64,000 nucleotides of DNA from Cymbomonas tetramitiformis. Taxonomy: Eukaryota; Chlorophyta; Pyramimonadophyceae; Pyramimonadales; Pyramimonadaceae. The stretch is taken from the NCBI GenBank assembly GCA_001247695.2, contig LGRX02033400.1, positions 1-64,000 of the forward strand. Reading direction: 5' to 3'. This document shows positions 32,681-41,742 of this stretch, in pieces. The notes beneath the pieces are model-generated. The model was not told the DNA's origin and made no database searches. It saw nothing but the letters and a program-made list of their open reading frames with translations. A program made the translations under genes and the position numbers. Position 1 is the stretch's first letter; each line of letters begins with the position of its first letter.

Positions 32681-34027
32681 CTGCTTGCAAAACTGCAAGC
32701 TCTGCTCCTTGGCCACGCCCCAGGGGAGTCCCCAAATTGTGTGTGTTCGGGCACGTTTGTGCGGAAAGCGGCGGACGGGAGTTGGAGGTTGGAGAAGTTG
32801 GTCGGTGTGCCTGCTGCCCAACCGTGTCGGTTTTTGAAGCCGTATGCCTACCACTGTTTCATGGCCACGCACTCCATGACAATGTTCAACAAGTGCAAGG
32901 CGGGCTTGCCTTTGGGGCACTGCCTCATATTGTTTGACTTCAGCGAGAACCACGCTCTGAACATTCCCAGGGCGATTCAGTCGTTGCACTGGATAGTGAA
33001 GCAAGCAACGCTGCTGTGTTGTGTGTTATGGCGGCACGCGGTTGGTTCCGTGGATGGTCAGACTTCCACCGAGGCCAACCCAATAATAGTGAAGGACCTG
33101 ATCTACCTCATTAGCGACACCTTGCCGCACTCCCACCGAGGTATCCAACATATGAGGAAACTTATCGTCAGTGAGTACTTCGTGAAGAGAGGTATACCTC
33201 TCCCCAAATTCATGCATGAGTGGGCGGATGGTAGTGTGGCACAAAACAAATGCGCAACCGCATTTGCCGACGTGGTGGAGAGCGGGCGGGAAGAGTCGGC
33301 AGAGTGGCCCCGAGGTCTTGGCATCCCGACACAACGCAACTTCTTTGAGACGTCGCATGCACGAGGTGAGCAAGACGCGATGGGAGTAGCGGTGAAGCAT
33401 GAGGCGAGCTTGGCGGTGATGTCCACAACCGACAAATGGCATTGTAAAATACTGGACGCCAAAAGCTTGTACGAGTTCTGCATGGAAAGGTTGCAAAAGC
33501 CGAAGGATAGCGCTCGCGACAGAGGTGTTCAGTTCGGGCAAAGATTTTTCTTTCTGGTTGACGGCAAGGACGTGGACATCTCTGGACCTGGGTTTGACAC
33601 GGTTGACCGGACTTTGGCGTTACACTCGGTGCGTGCAGGGGTGGGGTTGTTGGTGGGCTTGAAGCGGGACCGACAATGCTATTGCGATTATTGTTACGCG
33701 CAGTGCGCGAAGGCACAACCTGACACGGAGGGTTGCCTGTACCGGAGTCACGTGGACAGCTGGGAGCAGTTCACCTTGACTGAGGCAACCGAATCTGATG
33801 CCCGGCGCACCAGAACAAGAGTCGCGGAGGCCCGCGATGACGTGAGTGTGAAGGTTGCACGAGGAAACACTTTTGCAAGGCTGTCGGGGGGCGATCCTAA
33901 TCACCCCTACTATTTGGTGAAGGCGTTGAGCGAGGTGAAGCAGGTGATCAACGCGGATGGGATGCGAGACGACTACTACTCGCCTGGTGGGGAGGGCGTA
34001 AATGCTACAAGGAGTTGTATAGGTTGA
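32681..34027 (+). CDS. DDE-type transposase, C-terminal half with catalytic core
   Basis: Continues the 29041-29799 frame exactly in phase. Core motifs: ILFDFSENHAL (first Asp), LIYLISDTLPHSHRG, FMHEWADGSVAQNKCATAF (second Asp) and NFFETSHARGEQDAMGVAVKHEA (third acidic position). Related transposases carry DFSEN, F(S/H)DGxxxQxK and SHGKGxxDGxGGxxK at these places. A further Cys pair CYCDYCYAQC follows near the C-terminus. The present stop is at 34025, but another frame continues RKCYKELYRLTDAEHQ to a stop near 34065, so a second frameshift near 33990 is likely. Confidence 0.6.
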   Translation: MLAKLQALLLGHAPGESPNCVCSGTFVRKAADGSWRLEKLVGVPAAQPCRFLKPYAYHCFMATHSMTMFNKCKAGLPLGHCLILFDFSENHALNIPRAIQSLHWIVKQATLLCCVLWRHAVGSVDGQTSTEANPIIVKDLIYLISDTLPHSHRGIQHMRKLIVSEYFVKRGIPLPKFMHEWADGSVAQNKCATAFADVVESGREESAEWPRGLGIPTQRNFFETSHARGEQDAMGVAVKHEASLAVMSTTDKWHCKILDAKSLYEFCMERLQKPKDSARDRGVQFGQRFFFLVDGKDVDISGPGFDTVDRTLALHSVRAGVGLLVGLKRDRQCYCDYCYAQCAKAQPDTEGCLYRSHVDSWEQFTLTEATESDARRTRTRVAEARDDVSVKVARGNTFARLSGGDPNHPYYLVKALSEVKQVINADGMRDDYYSPGGEGVNATRSCIG

Positions 34028-34189
34028 CCGATGCTGAGCACCAGCGCATCCTAGGGTTGTTGTGAAGAAGTATAACTATCACAGCAGGATAGATCACTAG
34101 AATCTTAGAACCCAAACAACACCATGCTGAATAGCATCTAGTCTCGGCGTGTTGTGCATAACGCCCAACAGGGCCCACGCAAAATATGC

Positions 34190-34950
34190 CAACATAACAA
34201 GAATTCTGTAATCGATTTGGGTGAATTTCAAATTGCGAGTCCCATCAGGAGTGTTTAAGTGATATGTGAAAAACCTCATTTCCACGATTGTGTGCACGCC
34301 ACACGCGCGGAGTGACGTAGAACGCCAAAATAGGCCCGCGACAGGCCGAAACAGGCAAAAAAATCGATTTCTGTTGAAATTTGGGCCAAAAAAATATGTT
34401 TTATCCAAATTTCAAATTGCGAGTCCCATCAGGAGTGCTTAGTTGATATGTGAAATCCCTCATTTCCACGAATGTGTGCACTCCACACGCGCGGAGTGGC
34501 GTAGAACGCCAAAACAGGCCCGCGGCAGGCCGAAACAGGCCAAAAAAATCGATTTCTGTTGAAATTTGGGCCAAAAAAATATTTTTTTCCAAAATTTCAA
34601 ATTGCGATTCCCATCAGGAGTGCTTAGGTGATATATGAAAACCCTCATTTCCACGAATATGTGCACTCCACACGCGCGGAGTGGCGTAGAACGCCAAAAC
34701 AGGCCCGCGACAGGCCAAAACAGGCAAAAAACGCGATTTTCGGCCGATTTGGGCCAAAAAAATATTTTTTTTCAAAATTTCAAATTGCGGTGACCATCAG
34801 GATTAATTACGTGATATGTGAAACCCCTCAATTCCACGAATCGCTGCACTCCTCACCCGCGTAATGGTGTAGAACGCCAAAACAAGCTAAAAACAACGGT
34901 TTTTTGGCGATTTCACCCTGAAAAAAAAAATGAATTTTTTTTCGCAAAGT
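34190..34950. repeat. ~185-bp satellite, inverted, four units
   Basis: The same family as 15560-16167, in reverse orientation (ccaaaatttcaaattgcg, cgaatatgtgcactccacac, gtagaacgccaaaac). The outermost unit (34790-34930) is the counterpart of the outermost unit at 15.6 kb, including its variant cactcctcacccgcgtaatgg. The short minus-strand frames in it are shadows. Confidence 0.85.
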
Positions 34951-36870
34951 CCTGAGAATTCATGCGATTCCATTGCGATCGCAGTCCGATATAGCGATTC
35001 CATGGATATCATCGATTATAGATTTCGGCCATCTCACTCGTGCGACCGCTCCTATCGACTCCAAAAATTATCCTGAAAATGAAGCAGGTGAAACTGTCAC
35101 AACTTCGCGCACTTATCACGCAAACCCCTTTTACAGACCCGGAAACCCCCCTTCGGGGGGGGGGGGCGACAGACCCCGATGGCATGCCCCGCGGAAGACC
35201 CCATGCAATCAAATCGCGACTGCAACTGCCGTGCTCCAAAATCGCACCAATCCTGTTTCCCCGCCATGACACGCGGGCCTCCGACATTTCCATACAGGCT
35301 CGGAGGCTATCATTGTAAACCTACAGTCATAACGAGAAACATATCGACAAAGTCATCGACGCGATGGTTGGGCATCGCGGCACGCTAAGACACTCTTAAC
35401 GATTCCTCTACGATGGCAGTCAGCTATCACTTCAGCTACCGCGCTTGTCATGTTGGGCCTACAGGTCATCAGCAAGAGCCTAAGAGTGACGCGAAGACGA
35501 TCAGGCGCATCATTAGTACGAGGACGATTGAGTTAATCTAGCGGCAGATACGAACGGGCACGACGGAACGCCAAGAGGCTGTAGCAAAAGCTTTAAGGAA
35601 GAAGGGTAGTTCGGGCAGGCATACTTTCAATCCCGGACCTTTCAAAAACACGACAGTAACTTTGCCCCGTACATATAACGTAAATTTATAGTGAATTTTC
35701 ACTTGATATTGCGTGCTTGCTCGTGAATTGCTTAGGGATTCGCAGGGGTGACCGTACGACAGTGACAAAGTCAGGAACGGGACTAGATATACGCATCAGC
35801 GCCATATCGCAGCGACCATTAGCCGAGCGATACGACGAGTATAACTGTTAGTAACTTAAAAGGGCGTAGGAGTGTGAATTCCCCGCCTTGCTGTCGCAAC
35901 TGTAAAAGGAGCTACAGGTAAGTGCACTTCGGGTACGACGCGCAGGTGTCGTTTCGTTCGCTTTCGCTTTTGCAGCAGGTGTGGATTTAGGGTTTCCGCG
36001 CGCTTGAGGCTGCGCACGTCAACCCAACAGTTCTTGTTGCATTAAAGTTACTTGTCTACCACAGCACAAAATAATGTCCATGATAATCCATCGTGGTATG
36101 TATACACATACGCACACCAATAAAGGTCCGCAACGTCGATTACCAACCATGCAATATGCAACATGACTTCTATGCCATTTTACCTACATTTCAGTACGCA
36201 CCCACATGCATATAATGCGCGCGCCAGTGTGACATACGTGATGTAAAGTGATACGAACCTAGGGAACTTTGAGTATACTCAAATACACTTGATATATATA
36301 TGAAAATGGACTATTGCCAACCTCATATGTGATCGCTACGTGGGTATATAAGGTAGTGTCACTTTTTTTTTGAAAAGGAGCTCGTATGAAAATCGACAAA
36401 ACTCATGAGTACGACTATTATAGAAAATCACTATCCATGTTCATTTGTACTATTCATTTTCATGCAGTACCTTGCAGCAGAACACAACAGATGTCCAGAA
36501 GGGGCGTATTTGGCCCCCATTACATCATGATCGTGTCTAGAGAAAGAGGGGGTGGCATCCCGCCCATACGAAAAATGCATGTCTAGGAGGAGGATTCCCT
36601 TCTCCAAATCATATCATTCCCTCCCTACAATACATGAAGTTAAGTCTGGGTTATGTGGATGGTGAGCGCGCTCACCCCCTATGCCTGAAATATTGTGGTC
36701 AGGGGGTGCAGTTTGCATGTGATCTGCTGCCCCTCTCTCCAAGGAGCAAAGCATGATAGTCGATAATCACCCATGGTCGACTGCTCTCCCTGTTTGTGTT
36801 GCATAAGTATACGAGTCTATATAATTACAAACACACACACACACACACACATACAATCTGATTGAGGTTT
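34951..36870. other. No supported gene; (AC)n microsatellite at the end
   Basis: About 1.9 kb with a G-run (35156-35166) and only short open frames. A (CA)n run lies at 36828-36851. No RNA gene is seen. Confidence 0.4.
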
Positions 36871-39003
36871 CTAGGAAATTGCAGTGTAGCATGCAATACA
36901 TGCAACAGAACTCACTGACGTGAAGAAAAGGCAAACTTGAGCTGCATTAATACGAATATTCTGGCTTGCCATGACCGTGCTCAGCAAGAACATGAAGCCA
37001 GCCACCTGCCCCACCAAGCAGTATATTATCACCGACTTCAATCCATCTGGGCGGCGGTTCAATCCAGGGCGCCCTCCGGCAACACGGGCAGCAGGCTCTG
37101 TTGAAGCTGCCAGGAGAGGCGCCTCGAGAGTAAGCTGTTCATTTAGAATTGTGTTTTTCATTCGAGCATACTCGATGGTTCCATCAATAAATTTGGATGC
37201 TTCGTTATTCAAGTAAACCAATAGGCACAACGATGGATAGTACGCGATGGTCACGATCTTGTACTGCTCGACGTGCTGCTCTAAGCTGCTGACAACCCAC
37301 AATAGGTGCATAGCCATGCCCTTCGACACCAGAAAATTGATACAATAGGTAGCAAGAAATAGGTTGGGCTTGTGAATGCGATACATAAGTTCAGGACTGC
37401 GCCATGCCACCCAGCCTTGACATGCGATGGTCACCACAGCAGTAACACCTAAACTGGCGATGTATGATATCTCCAGTAATGCAGTCAGGAAGGTGTTCGT
37501 GGCTCCTTGAAAGTTCACCGCTTTGTGCAGTAATGCACTCTTCACCAAGAGCAGGACGATCTTCAGAATGATCGTCACCCGGAAACTATCGTCACAGGGA
37601 AGGTACTTGTAAGCTGGATAAGCACGGCCGAACATACTCCATGCTGTCACTAATGAGCCTGTGATCGAAAGCACGACCCAAGAGGAAGCGAGAACGGTGA
37701 TCCGGTGGTTTCTCCCTTTGAGCACAGCAGTGAAGTACACTGAAGATATTAAAGAGACCAGCATGCTAGTGAGCATGAGGCACGCCACTGAGAACCAACT
37801 CGTAAGACTTAAGAAAAGCGAGTGCAGATTGTAAGGTCTTGGCGCCATAACGGTGGGAGCGTAGGGGCATGCTTCATAACGAGAGCGATCCGTCACTGAC
37901 ATCACGACGCAGAATACCCACAGTAGTGGGAGTATCAACGGAATACACTGAAGCATCATCAGGAAGAAGTACCCGGTTTCAGTACAGCCACACTCCGTAA
38001 ACCAATGCTTCTCTTTGTTGAATGTCGAACTGAACCAAAAGTAGTAACTGAAGATGGCCACGGCACACAGTATGGGATGCGTCGCACGCACGCCGTCGAT
38101 GCCGTACAACTTTGAGGACGATCGCGGCGATTCCACGCTGTTAGCTGCCGCCTCAAGTCTAACGAGCGGCCGGCCAGAAGCGCACGCGCATCGTAAATGA
38201 ATTCGAATCTCGTTCGTGACATATCCACTAGCCAGCGCGAGATGAAACCAGCCCACGAACGCGAAATATGGAGCATCGCAGCCATAGAAATGCACGTACA
38301 GCTCATGCACGCTATGGTTTAAGACATCCTTCAGCCACAAGCAGAGAACCACGGCCGGTGCCACCTTGTAGCATGCCACGAAAAGCTCTGCCCGGGGAGC
38401 CTCGAGCAAACCCAAATCCAAATAGTTTGTTTTAGTCAGCTTCTCTTCATGAAGCCATGCAGCGATGAGAACCGCATGTGTCACGCCAAGGATTGTGACA
38501 AACAAAGGGTACGACAAGATATGAAGCAAAGTGCCCTCCGGAGGGGTCCGGAGGGCAAGGGCGTGGTCGATAGAAGGATAGTAGTGTATATCATTCCCAT
38601 GGTGACTGCTTTGATGGCTGGCGGTGTCGCAGAAGATGTAGTACATAAAAGGTAGAGTGAAGAACGGCGCAATCACGATGGAAATTCGTCGGCGATTTTC
38701 CTCTCGGTACAAAGGCATGGCCGGCAGCATCAACACAAACGGAAGCGCTCTCATACGCAACGCGCCGAGAAGTTGAAGAGCGGAAGCTAGTTCTCCTTTA
38801 TAAAACGCATACCCCGCGTTTTCGAATTCGCGCGGGACGCTCAACAGTCTGTTGACCTCCAAGGAGCAGCTGAAGCGTCCAGCGACTTGTAGGACCCGCA
38901 GCGCAGCGCGCTCCCATGTTGGCAGTTGAAGGACAACCTCGGGGGGCGACAGGATTGTGCAGTCATCGTCAGTGCTGGAACTCTGAATACCGCAGGGCAA
39001 CAT
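36871..39003 (-). CDS. Orphan multi-pass membrane protein, 710 aa
   Basis: Uninterrupted frame from ATG 39003. After about 90 soluble residues it has roughly 13-15 hydrophobic segments, for example FVLMLPAMPLY, IVIAPFFTLPFMYYIF, LFVTILGVTHAVLIAAWL, ILCAVAIFSYYFWF, MMLQCIPLILPLLWVFCVVM, VVLSITGSLVTAWSMF, IILKIVLLLVKSALL, LGVTAVVTIACQGWVAW and VGQVAGFMFLLSTVMA. The C-terminal quarter carries NEASKFIDGTIEYARMKN and a Pro/Arg-rich loop. No transporter or channel signature is recognised. It has no visible introns, and codon use looks coding throughout. Probably a host gene; a membrane role is inference from the helices alone. Confidence 0.6.
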   Translation of the reverse strand: MLPCGIQSSSTDDDCTILSPPEVVLQLPTWERAALRVLQVAGRFSCSLEVNRLLSVPREFENAGYAFYKGELASALQLLGALRMRALPFVLMLPAMPLYREENRRRISIVIAPFFTLPFMYYIFCDTASHQSSHHGNDIHYYPSIDHALALRTPPEGTLLHILSYPLFVTILGVTHAVLIAAWLHEEKLTKTNYLDLGLLEAPRAELFVACYKVAPAVVLCLWLKDVLNHSVHELYVHFYGCDAPYFAFVGWFHLALASGYVTNEIRIHLRCACASGRPLVRLEAAANSVESPRSSSKLYGIDGVRATHPILCAVAIFSYYFWFSSTFNKEKHWFTECGCTETGYFFLMMLQCIPLILPLLWVFCVVMSVTDRSRYEACPYAPTVMAPRPYNLHSLFLSLTSWFSVACLMLTSMLVSLISSVYFTAVLKGRNHRITVLASSWVVLSITGSLVTAWSMFGRAYPAYKYLPCDDSFRVTIILKIVLLLVKSALLHKAVNFQGATNTFLTALLEISYIASLGVTAVVTIACQGWVAWRSPELMYRIHKPNLFLATYCINFLVSKGMAMHLLWVVSSLEQHVEQYKIVTIAYYPSLCLLVYLNNEASKFIDGTIEYARMKNTILNEQLTLEAPLLAASTEPAARVAGGRPGLNRRPDGLKSVIIYCLVGQVAGFMFLLSTVMASQNIRINAAQVCLFFTSVSSVACIACYTAIS

Positions 39004-39684
39004 TTTTTAAATTTTATGAAGACTCGCTTGATTCGTCTCTGCTGGAAAGTCGACTGTCTGACTTGCAACCTCAGTGCGGCGACAGGAACTCCATTTTCGC
39101 CAAACTACCAACAAATTTGATAACTCTGGAGCCCGAAAGCGATATGATGGCGTCGAAGGAATATTCTGGTAGAAATAAAGAACTACATGTGGGAATAGTT
39201 GATAATATTCCAAGTACGAGCTCAAAATCGGTATCAACCTCGAAGATTCTACTCGTTTCAGCTAGGAAAGATCGCTAAAAAACCTGGAGAGAATCTTAGA
39301 ATAACACCCCAGGCCACTCCTAAGCTCAGAACATGCATATATAGTGTTCTCATAGTGCTCACGCATCAATGAGCTTCAAACGTGAAAAGAGGCAACTTGA
39401 ATTGCGCGCACACGTTGGGCAACGCAACGGTGGCGATTGTACAATACAACTGCAAGGCTCTACGGTACAGTATGTATTAACCTTGAAAACACAAGCCACG
39501 GTATGTGAAAAAGTGATCCTGCAACTGCATCAGTTTCTTCCAAGACTATGTGCCTTGTAAGGTTGATCACCCCTCAATGCAGTTGGCGCCACGCGAATTA
39601 AGCAGTACTAGTGTATGTTAAAACACCGTATGGAGTTTACAGACTCGAACAATTGTGATCTTAGAGAAGAAGAATATGAGTTAG
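39004..39684. other. No supported gene
   Basis: Upstream region of the membrane-protein gene. I see no second gene. Confidence 0.4.
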
Positions 39685-39685
39685 T

Positions 39686-39805
39686 TATAGATCACACGTC
39701 AGATCGAGATGGACAAGCTAGTTATCGCCGAGCGGAGGTGAGGAGCGAAGCGACGAACCTCGGCGATCACTACGACTAGCTTGTCCATCTGACGTGTGAT
39801 CTATA
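39686..39805. repeat. Inverted repeat with outer and inner arms
   Basis: The outer arms tatagatcacacgtcag / ctgacgtgtgatctata are exact, and the inner stretches (atggacaagctagt / actagcttgtccat and atcgccgag / ctcggcgat) also pair, so about 120 bp can fold into one hairpin. Foldback or MITE-like. Confidence 0.85.
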
Positions 39806-39984
39806 TATAGCTTGTCGCTCTCACGTCATCGACTCATCCTACGGTCGCATCCTCTCGAAGGCGTCGCACCTGCCGACGTGGAGCGTACACTTGCGTCGCA
39901 TATCCAAGGAGCGTGCATTCATTTTATCTCCGATTTGATCTGACGAACAGTTTTCAAATTTTGCCTACGTGGAACCAAAAAACG

Positions 39985-40094
39985 CGACGCAAGAGCGTCG
40001 CGTCGCGTAAATGTTGGACAAAACATCTCTGCGTAGCGTGTTACGCAAAAGATGTTTGTCCAAACATCTCCGCGACGCGACGCTCTTGCGTAAC
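39985..40094. repeat. Nested hairpin, GC-rich arms
   Basis: The arm gcaagagcgtcgcgtcgcg at about 39989 is matched in reverse by cgcgacgcgacgctcttgc at 40071; between them ttggacaaaacatct pairs with agatgtttgtccaa. Confidence 0.8.
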
Positions 40095-40261
40095 TGTTGC
40101 GTAGCGTTTTACAGTTTTCCAACCAATCAAATCGCCGCGATCAAAAGTTACGCGACGCGACGAAATTTCATTTTACCCAAACCAGATTTAAGGACGGGAC
40201 TAAGATGAAAAGAAACCAGCACCGTAGTAGTGGTCCACATCCAGAGGCCCATGCTCATGGC

Positions 40262-41339
40262 TACTGCCCAAAATCACGGTCATGTCACAAGGACCGAAGT
40301 GATTTGGGGATATCCGCCGCGTTTTTTCGATACAGTTGATATTTGAGTGTTTTGACATCATATTTGGGTGTCCAAGAATTTATTCCGAACCGCATCTTTT
40401 GGGTGCTATACTCGATATGGGCATGTGCTTGAGAGGAATGAAACGCGGGGGTAGTACCGACGAAAATTAAATAAAAATGCCGGTCCTTTCACAAGGACCG
40501 GAGTGCCCGAAGCCGCGTACACATACTGGATGGGTTCCAAATGCATCTAGCAATTAAAGATATCATGTTTGTGACCCATTAGTTCTCTCTAATATGTGCC
40601 ACCTCATAGATAGCCGTAATAGACTTCCGCAGTCATGGCTCGCAATAGCATGCATCCACGTAAATTCGGATCATATGCAAATTAGGACCTAAAAAAGCTG
40701 TCAACCCATAATTTCTAGAGTACATACAATGCACAATACTGCCAGTTATGGTGATGCTAATAGCTCAAAAAATCAATTGAGATGTATATATGAACAGTAC
40801 AATGTGCTAGCAACCATAAGTGAATAATGCAGATGCTATTCGACAAAATTCTTCAAGCCTTCAAGAAAGTTTTTGCTGCATAAAATAGTGGATATACGAG
40901 TGAATATACGAGCACTCGATATATGAGAGTGGATATACGACCCAATATATGATACTAAGAACATGCATAATCTTTTGCGTATGATTGGATATGATGTTAG
41001 GATATATATATTGGAAGGTTGGCGGGTTTGTGAGACCTATAATTCAATTGGATAAAAAATATCAAAAGGCATGGTGTGTTTTTGAACGTCCTCCGAAAGT
41101 TGCAAGTGAAAAATGATAGGGTACACGATTCGTATGCATTGGATATACTCATTTCATGACAATATACTGCCAATAGCGCGTGAAGGCACACGTAGTATAG
41201 GTCCATTGGAAACTAACATTCCGGGTGGCGGGGTGCACTCGGAACGCCATGAGGACGACTTTAAAAATCCCCGAAAATTCGGTCCTTGTGACAGGACCGG
41301 ACGCGATTCCAGTCCTGTCACAAGGATCGTTGGGCAGTA
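40262..41339. mobile_element. MITE B, TA-flanked, 1078 bp, inverted copy of MITE A family
   Basis: Ends TA|CTGCCCAA and TTGGGCAG|TA. The internal palindromes GGTCCTTGTGACAGGACC and variants at about 40279, 40481, 41281 and 41311 have the same layout as MITE A read in reverse (two close to one end, one about 220 bp from the other end and one near it). Its reverse complement begins like MITE A (tactgccca, then a palindrome, ggaatcg, a second palindrome). No coding capacity. It is inserted in the Gag-family fragment. Confidence 0.7.
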
Positions 41340-41742
41340 GCCACCCATGTAGAGCCATGCCGTAGTAGTGGGCAACGTCGAATCCCAAATCTGCCTGAGC
41401 GAGATCTCGAAACAGAGCAGGGGGGTCAGGTGGCTCGAGCTGTGGCACATCGTGAGCCGCATACAAACCCTGAGCCGGGTTCGCCAATTCAACAAATTCA
41501 TTCGTGAAGAAAAATGGCGGAGTCCCCCAATCGAGAGCACCACCAGGCGAAGGCAACTCCGCAGCCGACGAAGCCTCGGGCACGGCAGCCACCCCCATGA
41601 TCGAGATACAAAGAACGAGGGGAAGGAGGAAAGGAATCCCCCACGGCCCGACTGTGGCAGGAAAGCCCCAGGGCGGCTTCCCACAACCGTAGGTCCGCTG
41701 AGTGTCAGCGCCCGAGCTCATGAGCCGCAGGTTCCGACGCAT
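41340..41742 (-). pseudogene. Gag-family fragment, C-terminal part
   Basis: Minus-strand frame with YGCGKPPWGFP, the membrane helix IPFLLPLVLCISIMGVAA and a tail ending VAHYYGMALHGWL, clearly related to the C-terminal part of the Gag at 16930-17965. It is bounded by MITE B on one side and by the Mutator-like element on the other, and the rest of the same Gag continues at 44515. No LTR is found for this copy. Confidence 0.7.

Noticed and set aside
34097..34666. Minus-strand frames with FRPVAGLFWRS repeats
   Set aside because: They translate the 185-bp satellite; the same frames recur at 15.7-16.2 kb with shifts.
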